Positions 1 to 12,300 of a stretch of DNA of 64,000 nucleotides are shown in pieces. The first letter of the stretch is position 1; each line of letters opens with the position of its first letter. A program made the translations under genes and the position numbers. The notes under the pieces are model-generated. The model saw only the letters and a program-made list of their open reading frames with translations. It was not told the DNA's origin and ran no database searches. The DNA is from Chaetorhynchus papuensis. Its lineage: Eukaryota; Chordata; Aves; Passeriformes; Rhipiduridae. The stretch is from positions 135,012 to 199,011 of the forward strand of contig VWYX01001311.1 of the NCBI GenBank assembly GCA_013396525.1, in the 5' to 3' direction.

Positions 1-221
1 AGGAATTCAGAGAAGGTGCATCTTAAAGACAGGAATGTGGAGTTACACTCAGCTCCACATCAGGGTTTTCAAACACGGAACATTCACCTCGTCTTTCCCG
101 CCTGGTGCACTCTTTATGCTGATTTAGCAGCGGGCTAAGAGGTAAATGTTATGTGCAGAACCTCCTGCATGTTCTGGAACACGAACAGCCAAAGCAGCAC
201 CTGCTCAGAAGGGTGAGTTAC
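1..221 (-). other. Intron 23 (5' part)
   Basis: This is the first 221 bases of the intron following exon 23, beginning with the donor GTAACT at 221 and running off the window. No repeat or other signal is seen. Confidence 0.85.
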
Positions 222-373
222 CTATTGCTCCCAAGTCATCCACATAGGGACTCTTGGCTCCCACGATGCCACCAAAACATTCCTTCTGAGGGGCACAGTA
301 GGACTTGTCCAGGTGGGTCTTCCCATCGCTGTCCACCATGCACCACTCGCAGTCCAGCACTCCAAAGCAATCC
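222..373 (-). CDS. CACHD1: CACHD1 exon 23, ectodomain (last exon in window)
   Basis: The exon has 152 bases, one base in (Gly completed), one base (G) out. It encodes DCFGVLDCEWCMVDSDGKTH, then LDKSYCAPQKECFGGIVGAK and SPYVDDLGAI. There are five cysteines. The C-x2-C spacing DCEWC with CAPQKEC resembles the PSI-like cysteine knot near the end of alpha2-delta ectodomains (inference). The acceptor is GTGCAG|G and the donor ATAG|GTAACT. The transmembrane exon is not in the window. Confidence 0.94.
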
Positions 374-3300
374 CTGCACGGGAGGATCCGAAGAAGAGGG
401 GGGGGTTTACTTTCCAGTTCAACAGCTCAAGGCCAAAATCATCTGTAAACCCTCAAGTACATGAGTTTAGCCAGAAAAAAATTCCATGGAAGTGCTCAAG
501 TACCACAAGGGAAATTGCACAGGGAAGCTGCATTTCCAGCATCCATTTTCCAACTCGGTCTGCTTTGGTTTTTTCCTGAATCACTCAGCCTGAGCAAAGG
601 GAGAATCCTACTTGAAACTCCTCCAATAAGGCATTTCTCAATGTGGTGAAGTCTGGCTGCAGTTCCAGCCTTTCTCTGCAGCCTCTGGAAGGCGGAAGAA
701 AGGATTTGGGAAGTCTGGTCAGAGCATGGAGACTGCTCATAATGAGGAAAAATGAGCCCTCGATGCCAGGAGCAGAACCTCATTCTGGCATCATTCTTTT
801 TTTCCCTAATTTTTTTCTTTTAAAACATGTGAGAAAGAACTATTTCCATTGGATTATTTTTATTCTGAGGGGTGGGGAAGGCCACCTTACCCACTCTCTG
901 TCCTCTGGTTGCACTGGGTGTTGATGCACTGTGGGAGTGCATCCTGCAGGCTGGGATCGATGGCCGTGAAAGTCATCGGCTCCTGATGCACCTCACAGCT
1001 CGGATTCCTGCATTGCAGCAAAGAGTGAAGCCTCGTGTCACAAAAGCACCCAGAAACAATCAATTACAATAATCTTTACCTACTGCACGTCATCTGTTTA
1101 ACTGGACTAAAAATTCTGCCTGTTGGATCCCCTGCAGGTCGGCAGGAATTGGGCAGCAGGACAAACAGGGATTTGCTCCTTGGCTCTCACCTGCTCTCGG
1201 CGTTGGTCAGGTTCCCAGTGCACTCGTTCACCTCCAGTGGGCACTCACAGGGACACTCACACTCGTTCTGTTCCATCCTGCAGGGCACAGAACACAAGGA
1301 AAACCCATCAGACACCACCATATTTTAACCCCCCGGTGCAGCTCCGGAGCAGCAGGAAAAGGCTGTCCAGTGACTCTGCTCCTTCCCCAGGAACAGGGAT
1401 TGCTCTGTCCTGCACCAGGACTGAGGGTGGCATCATGACAGAGCCTCTGTTACCCATCCCTGGCATTCCAAAAGCAGGCAATCCCTCAGATCTGCATGTA
1501 AGGATCCTTCCTGGCAGTGCCACAAACACGTCAGGATGGTGTGGGCAAAACCTCCTGGATCCCCTCAATGAAAAACTGCCAATCCATGGAAAATCATGGG
1601 AATTTATATGCCAGAAGAAAGGGGCTCACTGCCAGGTAACTGCCCCTAAGACACTGAACCCCTCAGTGTCCTTCAGCATTATCTGCCCAAACTGCCCCGG
1701 GTTAAACACTGACAGCCCAGCAGAGACACCCCAAGCCCCTGCACCTCCTACGGGGAGCACGGGCAGAGCAACTCTTTGATTTTCCCTGAATTCCCTTAGG
1801 AACTGATTTTGTTCTTCTAAACCCCAATCCAAGGAAGAGGGAGGGCGTGTCCCAGGCAGCCCCAGCCCTGTGACCTGTGGCAGTTGAGGCACAGCCTGTC
1901 CACCATGCTGCAGGCACAGAAGGCCAGCGAGTCGCACGTCTCGTTGACGATCCCCACGAAGGCGTTGGTGCCCGGGATCCTCGTCAGCCTGTACTTGGAG
2001 CAGTGACTGCCGTGCACGAGGTTGGTCAGGTCACCCTGGGGAGAAACAGGGTGGCAGCGGTGTCAAGTGTTGGTTTTAGGGAGCTGAAGACTCTTCCCCT
2101 TCCAAGGGATCCCACAGAGCTGTGGGGACAGCAATTCACGGGAGTGCCGCCCTCACAAAGCAGAGGCTGATTAAGGGATGGGTGAGTTCTGCTTCCAGGA
2201 TATTTCTGGGTGAAAAGACTTTGCTGAAGACAGAAAGGAGCAGGCTTAGCTTGTGAAAATCAGGACATGTGGCAGCAGAGGTGACATTTCACTCCTTCCC
2301 ATTGCTCGCTGACCTGTCCCCGCTGTGCCAGCCCTCGGTGACCTCCACAGAGGCTCTGATGGGAGCCACCACCACGGGCTGGAAACTTCCTGAGCCTTAA
2401 AAAAAGCCACCACAGCATTGCCCAGCTCCTGCAGACTCCTTCCTGATTCCTTTTTACAAGTTTCTGCTCCGTCCTACACAATTTCCTTCCCAATACCACA
2501 CTTCCCACTTGGCATTCCAAGTGTGGGGAAAATGTTTAAGCCAACCTGACATAAATCAATGTGTTCTGACATGACTTGCAAATATTTTCAAATCATTTCC
2601 CACCTTCTCCTCCTAGTAATAATTGAAAAGTAGTATTTCAAGAGCAGCTTCTCCCACAGAGTGTAACAGCTTTGGAATTATTCTGGAGAGGCTTGGCCAG
2701 GGTGGATCTGTGAGGGATGTGAGGGATGACAGTCCCTGGTTTAGACTCCTCACAAGAGGAAGCTCCCACAGGATCCACGGGGAGCACAGAGTGTGCAGGA
2801 CCCCAGAGATTTCAGTCTCCCAAATGGGAATGCTCATCAGTAAATGGATTTATTGGGACACCTACAGATAAATTATCAGAGACCTCCCAGAAGGACGTGA
2901 GCTGGAGCCAGAGGTCAGCTCAGACCCAAAGCAACACATCCCAACCGTGGCTGGAAAATCCTCCCCCAGTGACAGCAAACTGCCCTTCTGTCCCTGATGC
3001 TGAATGAGACCCTACAGCCACACCTGGCCAGGGATCACATCCACAACCCCTGCACGTCAGGGGACTCTGTCTGTGCTTTGTGTCTGGAGAGGGGGAGCAG
3101 AGGCCAATCCCCACGGAAGGCTGGCTCCCAGCCCCGCTGCTGAGCCTGGCAGGGACTTGTGTTTCCACCTAGAGAAACCCAACCCAACCAGAGCACATTC
3201 AAAAGCAGAATCGGATAGCAAACCACACTGACCACTAAGCTGGTGTTGAATTTATAGAAGCGCTGCACGGTCCTGTCGCTGAAGCTGTTGCAGAGGTTTT

Positions 3301-6300
3301 TCTTGACGAAGTTCGGGTGGTTCAGGATGTCGTTTGCCACCAGAGGCTCCTAAGGGGGAAAGGCAGGAGTTGGTGCCTTTGGAATGGGACACAAACAACA
3401 GCTCAGGAGTTGGAGATGGTGGAATAGGGCAAGGGAAAGCAGGCAGACCTTGTGTGTGATGTGCTGCTGCTCCACGGGCGCGTGGCCCTTGGGGTCAATG
3501 AGGGTTGGATGTGCCACCAGGTACCCCCTGTCCTCCATGATGAAGCACCTGCCCCCAAAAACACAGCGAGAGCCTCCTGTTAGACCTCCTTGGGCTTCAG
3601 GGGAACAGGGGGAAATAAAACACGGTCCTAAAGGGCTTTTAAAGGTTTCCATTTAACAGGGCCATGAAACAAATTCCCTGCAAAACGTCCTTAAAGAATG
3701 TATTGGGTATTTCCCTGAAGCTTTTCCATCTGTTCCTGCTCCAGAGAGCTGGGGCCATCAAGGAGTTGAAAACAGAGCTGATTAAAAGCAGAAAGGAAAA
3801 GCCATCAGTGCATTGTCTGATTGGGGAAGAGCCAGAAACGAACAGAGCCTAATGAACTTGGAAAGCTTTAATCGTTTATTAATTTACTATGTGACTAATT
3901 AGAGAGAGATTTCACACTCTCCTTTAGTGCCCTCCCCCTTCAGAATTTGATTTTTGGGGGGGGATCAATCACTCCTGTTCCACTCTCAGCCCTCCTATGC
4001 TTTCCTCTCCCTTTTCAGCTCTCCCCATGTCAGATCTGTGTTCCCATCCAGAATCCAGGGAGTTCAGTCCATCCCTTTTCAGCTCTCCCCATGTCAGATC
4101 TGTGTTCCCATCCAGAATCCAGGGAGTTCAGTCCATCCCTTTTCCCCCTCTCCCCATGTCAGATCTGTGTTCCCATCCAGAATCCAGGGAGTTCAGTCCA
4201 TCCCTTTTCCCCCTCTCCCCATGTCGGATCTGTGTTCCCATCCAGAATCCAGGGAGTTCAGTCCATCCCTTTTCCCCCTCTCCCCATGTCGGATCTGTGT
4301 TCCCATCCAGAATCCAGGGAGTTCAGTCCATCCCTTTTCCCCCTCTCCCCATGTCGGATCTGTGTTCCCATCCAGAATCCAGGGAGTTCAGTCCATCCCT
4401 TTTCCCCCTCTCCCCATGTCGGATCTGTGTTCCCATCCAGAATCCAGGGAGTTCAGTCCATCCCTTTTCCCCCTCTCCCCATGTCGGATCTGTGTTCCCA
4501 TCCAGAATCCAGGGAGTTCAGTCCATCCCTTTTCCCCCTCTCCCCATGTCGGATCTGTGTTCCCATCCAGAATCCAGGGAGTTCAGTCCATCCCTTTTCC
4601 CCCTCTCCCCATGTCGGATCTGTGTTCCCATCCAGAATCCAGGGAGTTCAGTCCATCCCTTTTCCCCCTCTCCCGTTTCCATGGCCACAGACAGGGAAGG
4701 CACAGGAGCCCCGCCCGGGGTGGCACCGACATCAGGGACTCGGTGGCCACAGAGGGGACACGGGGCAGGTTCAAACCCCACTGGATGCTCCCAAAAGCTC
4801 AGCAGGGTGGCAGCCACAGCCCTGGCACAGCGGGAATCCGGCTGGATCCGGGGCTGGGGCAGCTTTCAGTGGGATTCCCATGGGATGTGTCAGGTACCCA
4901 CAGCAGCTCTGGGGGGAGCAGAGAGCAGGGAAAGCCTCTGTGCTCTTCAGGGGTACAAAGGAGGCAGGAAAACTTGGACTTGGGATTTTTTTGGGGGTTT
5001 ACCATTAGAAATACACACATAGGGATGTGGTGTTTGCTCTTTTTCCTGACAGAAAATCCTTAAGAGATTTACACTAAAAAACCCCAAGAACCTGTATTTA
5101 TGCAGAAACTGGAAACACTGGATCCAATTTCTACATCAGAATGGTCCAACACTGAACAATATCCTCCAAACTCCTCATTTAGGAATTGCTGGAGCAGAAT
5201 AAAGCATCTGACCTTGCTGTTCAGCAGCACTTTTTCACTGGGAGGGAGCGATGCCAAACCAGAAATCCTGATTTGTTTTTTTTTTATACACCACAAAATA
5301 GATAGAAAAATACCCAAACCAGGAAAGAACTGGGAGGATGACAGAAAACCACTTCCCTTCCCAAATTTAAGGTTTAAAAACAAACAAGGAACCAAGAGCA
5401 ATGCTCAAACCACGTTATCAAGTTACTCCAGATCCAAACCAGAATTGATCCCACCCCCACAGGACTTTTCAAAAAAGGAACAATTAAGATACCCAGGGGT
5501 CCGACTGAAACTGGATACTCCAGATGAAATCAGACTTCTTCTGCCTAGGCTGTGCTATGGATTTCTGAGAAAAACATCCCCAAAGTGTCTTTTAATAGTT
5601 GCAGTTCAAGTAACTGAGGCCCTGTATGATTCCTACACGCTCACAGGAACTAAAGAGGTGAAATTAAAACAAACAGAAGAACTGGGAAGTGTGGCCATTT
5701 AATAAAGAATGGTTGTTTTACCCAGAATTTCAAAGAAGTCTAAATATAACCAAAAAAAAATCAAATCAGATCTGTTCTCTTCTGCTTTTGTAATCCTGCA
5801 GATTGTTTATTTAGCTGATGGCAGTTTGATCTGGAGTAACAAAAACATCCACATAATCTTTATGAGAAGGACAAGCTCAAGTTCTACTGGAAATCAGAGA
5901 ACACGCACTGAAAGTAACAGAACCCTTGGATAAATGAAATTGGAAATGACCTCTGGTTAAAGAAAATAAATATTTTACTGATTTTGTGCCTGGCAGGAGC
6001 AGCTTTACCTGATTTTGTTCCCCCCATCTTGGTTACAAACTGGCAGCAGGTCCATGAGGACTTTGTAGAAATATCTGAGGGTGAAGTCGATGCCCATCAC
6101 GGCCACGGAGTGTCCTGAGGACATCTGAGCACTGCAGAGAGGGGGCAAGGGAAAACCTTTCAGGGCTGGAATAGCAGTAGTAGTAATAATAATAATAATA
6201 ATGATGATAATTTCATATTTTAGTCTGCCCCTTGTACAACAACACAGGAGGCAGCCCAGGAGTGGATCTCACCCCACACACACCCCCATCACCTCCAGAC

Positions 6301-9300
6301 ATTTAATCCTGAGCGACAGAAATTAGGATTAAAGGTTCCCCACCCACACAAACACACAGAGGATGCAGCTGCTGCATTTCCAGCATCCCCATCCCCCCCA
6401 GCTGGAAGGAGTTACCTGCACTCCTCTGCTCAGCCCCCAGCAGGAGGAATGAATATGAAGGTGGCAGAATTTGTGCTAAAACCCTGAAACTCCACAGTGT
6501 GGGAGAGATCATGAATGGCAGGCAGAAAATGAGAACAAAAGAACATTTCTTAGAGTGGGTTATGAAAAGGATCCTGTGGTGTGCAGCAGCCTGAGGGCTG
6601 CACTTTGTCCTTCCTCCATTCCTAACAGCCCAGTGCTCCCAGTTTGCTCCCAGTCAGCTCCCTGCAGTACTGGGAGGGCACAGCCAGAGCAGTCCCCTCT
6701 CAGCCCTGCAGGACACACAAGGACCAGCTCAAGTCACAGCATGTGGGATTTGCACCCGTGTGAACCTCACACCTCTGTCTTACTCCACTTCAAAATTCAC
6801 TTTTCTACCTGATTTTATCTCTGAAGACAGGAATAAAAACATTCAGGAGAAGAAGATGCTCAAAGCCCAGCTGGACTGTACAAGCAGAGCTCTGGCCACC
6901 CCCTCTCCACGGAAACCCAGCTCTGTTGACTGGGCTGAGGTTTGTTTGCTTTCAAAGAGGTGCACTGGAGACACAGTCAAATCTCATTTGTAGACAGATA
7001 AATACAAATTCTCAAAACCTGCATTTAATTTACTGCTCCCACTTCCTGGAGGAGGAATGGAAGGGTGGCCCTGAAGCAGCACAGCCACATTTCACGTGTG
7101 ACAAGGCATCAGGCTCTGAAGTTCTGCTCTGTCCTAACAGACATGAAGCCATTAGAACATTGTAAATATTTTAGCTTCGTTTTTAAGCATTAAATCCTTC
7201 TGCTTTGCTGATGCCAACTGCATTAAACCACATCAGGCATAAATCATCTCTTCCCAGCCTCCAAAAGAAGAAATAAGAGACACATAAAATAGGAATGAGA
7301 GGTGTCAGCTCTGGCTGCACTGATGTGGGTGTTTAAACCCTCCCAGCAGTCAGTCCCTAGTGCCAGAATTCCTGTTAACTCCACGGATTCCTCTCCACCC
7401 CTCTGGATTTTGAGCTCAGGCCTCTTTGGGGATTATAACCACATGTGACTGTGAGCTTCAGAGGTCATATTTACCCAGGAATCACACTCACATCTGCCAA
7501 ACTTTGTTTAACTGTTCTTTAATCATGTTCTAATAACCCACAGGAGCTTGAAGCTCTTAGAGCTGAATAAACCATCCCCTGCTAGATAAAAATCACAATT
7601 CTGATGAATTGCACTTCTCACACAAGTGCTCATTTCCCTCAGCTCCTCTGTGAGCAGCACCACGCAGGGGCTGGGGCTGAAAATGCTGCTGCCTGCTCTG
7701 GGAAATCCCCACAAAGCAGGGGAATCTCTGGGAAGAGTGGAGGAGCCACGTCCCCTTCCCTGCTGGCTTTGGGATCTCTGCTTCCCAGTACAACACTGGA
7801 AGTTGCCTTTGCACTGGTGGGGTGCTGGAGGAGCTTGGAGGAGACTCCACGTAAAAACCAGGACAGGTCACTGCTGGTTTGGGAATTTGGGAGAGCTTAT
7901 GACAGCAAGGTTTGGACCATGTTTTATAAACTGGGCTCCTTTAAACATCCTGCATCCCAAATCCTGGCCTCAGGCTGGGGCCTGGCCAGGAGGGAGCTGG
8001 AACAGCAACAGTCTGCTCCTCCAGGAAAAAGTCATTTCATAGAATCAGGGAATGTCCTGAGCTGGAAGGGACCCACAGGGACCATCCAGGCCAACTCCTG
8101 GCCCTGCTGTTCCCACCCCAATCTGTTCCCAGCAATCCTGGAAGAACACCTGGAGATTCACAGGCCTTGCCTCACCATCTCTCTCCTCACAAATCCTCAC
8201 TTGTGCACAAGTGCTGCATTTACCAGCCCAGGAGAGGAGCTCCCCAGTGTCTGCCATTAACCTCTGTCCTTGGATCAGCCTCCAGTTCCCTTCCAAACAC
8301 CTCCTTGCTCCTTACAACTCCACAGGTGTGGGGCACTTGAGGAAATCTGGAGCTTAGCAGTCCTGATGGAGAAGGATTTAACTTCCAGCAGAGAGGGAAC
8401 ACATCCCAAACTGCCTCAGGAAAGCAATCCCTCTCCTCCCCCCAGTTCCTTGGCTATCCCATCTCGTGCTCATCCAGGAGCACATTCCCACCAATCAATC
8501 CTTTTTTTATATGCTGCTATTACCCCTGCACCAAAAAAGCCACAGAATTCCCACAATCCTATAAAATGCCTTTCTCCCAGTGTTTAAATGCACCATTTCA
8601 CCAAAATAAAGCACTTGAAAACCAGCTTTGGCTTTCAAGTTCTTGAGCCCACAGAGTCCCCCAGCTCTGGTAATTTCCCTGCCCCAAAGCTGCAGCCCCC
8701 CTCACCTGGAGGAATGGACAGTGTGGCTGATGGTCACCACGTACCCAGCCCCTCCCACATCCAGGTAGGGCCCAGTGAAGGTGATCAGGCCTGGATTGGC
8801 CACTGCATGCAGGTACCTAAGGGAAGCCAGAGGAGATGCTCACAATTAGTGCCACATTCTGTACCTTTGAGACAGAATCCTTGATTGTCCAAAACAACAA
8901 ACGCTGAATTCTGCACACCGTGGACACCAGGCCACCAAATGAATGGTTTTTAATATCAAACAAGTACTTAAACACGACTGGGACTCCAGCCTAACCCAGA
9001 CTGGCCCAATACGTGGTCCCCCAGTACATCCAGCTGTATGAAAAAAGCTCAGTTTACTTCTGCAGAAAGCACATTTCATGTAATTTCAGACATTTTCCCC
9101 CAGAACAACACAGGACTTGGTGCCAGCAGAGTCTCAAACTCAAAGCAAACCCTGGCAAAATGATTACACTGCAAAATGAGGAGAAAAGACAGAAGTGAGG
9201 CAAGAAAATGGAGAAACATCAGACAGTGATTATAAATTACCTCTCAAAACTTCCTTCAGCATAAAATAAGCCACAGTCATGTCAAATACCCTCCCACTGT

Positions 9301-12300
9301 CATAGTAAAGTTTGTAAAGCTTTTGGAAACGCTTTTCTGTAAGAAAAAGTGATCACTTTGCCTCTGCCTACCCAGACCTCCAACCCCTGAGCAGCTTAAC
9401 CCACTTCTGCTTTACTCCCAGGCTTTTATCTGCATCCTCTTCCAATAACACCACAAATGTCAGGGAGAACGTGGGGCAGGAGAGCTGCCAGGAGCACTGC
9501 AGAGCCACAGGGGTGGGATGTGAGCCCTTCCCAGTGTCCCAGCACCTGGCTGCCTCCTTGCCACAGATCCCACCCTTTGGAACACACTCAGAGCCTGCTC
9601 AGGTCTCAGACTCCCATCTGGAACGTCCCCAGCTCTGGGCCCAAATCAGATGCTGCTGCATAATTAATCCCTCCTTGAAAGCAGTGAGGAAAGCCACTGT
9701 AAACAAACAAAAAGGCTCAAATATTAACAACCAAAAAGGGCCCAAGGAGCTCAAACACTCCTGAATTAGCTAATCCCTGAAGGGGATGCTCGTCTGCTGA
9801 ATATTTATGTTCCCATCTGCCATAGCTGGGCTATGGAACACCAACTACCCCACGAAATAAAAAAGGCCTGAAATGAGAACCAATACATGAAACCAGAAAT
9901 GAGAACCAATAAATGAAATTAGAGATGAGAACCAATAAATGAAACTAGAAATTAGAACCAATAAATGAAATTAGAAATCCGAACCAATAAATGAAATTAG
10001 AAATTAGAACCAATAAATGAAACCAGAAATTAGAACCAATAAATGAAATTAGAAATGAGAATCAATAAATGAAATTAGAAATTAGAACCAATAAATGAAA
10101 TTAGAACCAATAAATGAAATTAGAAATGAGAACCAATAAATGAAATTAGGAATTAGAACCAATAACTGTTTGAGCTGGCTGCATTTAAACTCTGAGCCTT
10201 CTCCCCACGACGAAAATGTTTTTTTAACTAAATTAAAAAAAAAAACAAACCAAAAAACCCCTCAGGCTACGAAATCAACTCTTAAATATTTTCCTTCTTG
10301 CCCTCGGAGATGATTCAAAGCCTTGCTGAAGGGACCCTAAAAACTCACCATTGTCTCCTGGTGGGATCAAATGCTTTGTCCATGAGGGAGCCGGGGTAGA
10401 TGCGGAGCACCCCGTTGGGGGTTGCTATGTAACGCCTGACAATGTAACTGTTGAGGCCACTGATCTCCATCTGGGTCATCCATTCATCCGTGCCGTGACT
10501 GGTTGCCATTACTTCATTCCTGACAGAGAACTGCAAAACAAAGGCAGGGCTGGCAGGGTTCCTGCAGCACTTGCATGGCAAGATAATAAAAGCTTCCCCG
10601 AGAGCCATCGGGGATCATCTCCACTCAATTACTTGGTTCAAGGCTTCTCGCACCAGACATTCCAAGCAGATTATTGCAATGAAATGCTGGTGGTGTTACC
10701 TCTGTGGCTTTCAGTTTGTTGGGTTTTTTTTTTTTTAATTTGGAGTCAATATAAATAATGTGCTGCTTGCACAGAAAATAGAGATTTCTGTTTTAAATGC
10801 CTAGAAACACAAAGGTGCTTCTGCCAAGAGTTTAGTGTGGCTTTAACTTCTCTAGTGTTTGTTTCAACAGCTGCTCAGCAAGTTCTGCCCCCCTCCTCTC
10901 TCCACTCTCAGATCAGATGCTGGGAACGAATTCCTGGCTGGGAGGGTGAGGTTGCCCTGAGGCTGCCCCATCCCTGGAAGTGTCCAAGGCCAGGTTGGAG
11001 CAGCCTGGGACAGTGGGAGGTGTCCCTGCCCATGGCAGGGGTGGCACTGGATGGCCTTGAAGGTCCTTCCAACCCAAAGCAGTGTGTGACTCTGAGAAGG
11101 AGTGGGACCTTCCAACCCAAACCATTCCATGACTCTGGGAAGGAGTGGGACCTTCCAACCCAAACCTTTCCATGACTCTGAGAAGGAGTAGGACCTAGGA
11201 GTAGGGCAACAGCTGACAGAACAAGAGGACACAGTCTTAAGTTGCACCAAGGGAAATATAGGTTGGATATTAGCAGAAAGTTTTTACAGAAAGAGTGATA
11301 AAATATTGGAATGGTCTACCTGGGGAGGTGGTGGAAATCACCATCCCTGGATGTGTTTAAACAGAGATTGGATGTGGCACTGGGTGCCATGGTTTAGTTG
11401 AGGTGTTGGGGCAGGGGTTGGACTCGATGATCTTGAAGGTCTCTTCCAACCTGGTGATTCTGGGATTCTTCCAACCCAAACCATTCCATGACTGAGAAGG
11501 AGTGGGACCTTCCAACCCAAACCATTCCATGACTGAGAAGGAGTGGGACCTTCCAACCCAAACCATTCCATGACTCTGAGAAGGAGTGGGACCTTCCAAC
11601 CCAAACCATTCCATGACTCTGAGAAGGAGCAGGACCTTCCAACCCAAAGCAGTGTGTGACTCTGGGAAGGAGTGGGACCTTCCAACCCGCACCAGTGTGT
11701 GACTCTGGGAAGGAGTGGGACCTTCCAACCCGCACCAGTGTGTGACTCTGGGAAGGAGTGGGACAGGAGGATGTCCCAGAGTGTCCTGGGGTGCTGGGGG
11801 CCCACCTTGAGGCCGGGGTTGGCGATCAGGCGGGTGTTGTCACTCAGGTAGGCCGTGTAGTGCTCCACCATCCGCTTGGTCTCGGGCTGGCTCAGGTGCT
11901 CGTAGGGAGAGGAGAAGCTGCCCGCAGACAGCATCACCGTGGGGCTCTCTGCAAACACCACAACACCAAAAACACAGGGAATTTCAGCATCATCAGCTGC
12001 ACACGTTGCACAGGGAGGACGTTTGTACCACGGGAGGGTCCCTGATGTGGGGTCCTTGTGGCTGGAATGGCTCTGCTGCTCTCCCCTCTCCCCCACAGCT
12101 CAGCACAGAAAACTCCTGCAGGACACAATGCACTGAGAGGGAGGGCAGCAAACATCGATCTTTCCACCCAAGCCAGAGCACTTCCCTGTTTCCTCCTAAA
12201 TTCAGGCTGCACAGGAACTGCCCTTGTTGCTTCCAAACACAGAAGTCCCAGCATCAGCACCTGCTCTGATCTCAGTGTGTCATTTGGTACTTAATGCCCT

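Larger units (their letters stand above)
6132..8705 (-). other. Intron 16
   Basis: The intron has 2574 bases. It contains a trinucleotide microsatellite (6175-6210) and a CR1 3' fragment (8037-8130). The remainder shows nothing recognisable. Confidence 0.82.
10531..11805 (-). other. Intron 14
   Basis: The intron has 1275 bases, of which roughly 800 are CR1 and CR1-derived satellite (10945-11762). It is otherwise unique. Confidence 0.85.

Noticed and set aside
1123..1779. Plus-strand open frame of 218 codons
   Set aside because: It runs antisense across exon 21 and its introns; GC-rich antisense frames next to coding exons are often open by chance.
3947..5063. Three overlapping plus-strand open frames of 341-369 codons
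   Set aside because: They are the same 65-bp minisatellite read in three frames. A stop-free repeat whose length is not a multiple of 3 makes all frames open; no domain, codon bias or splice evidence.
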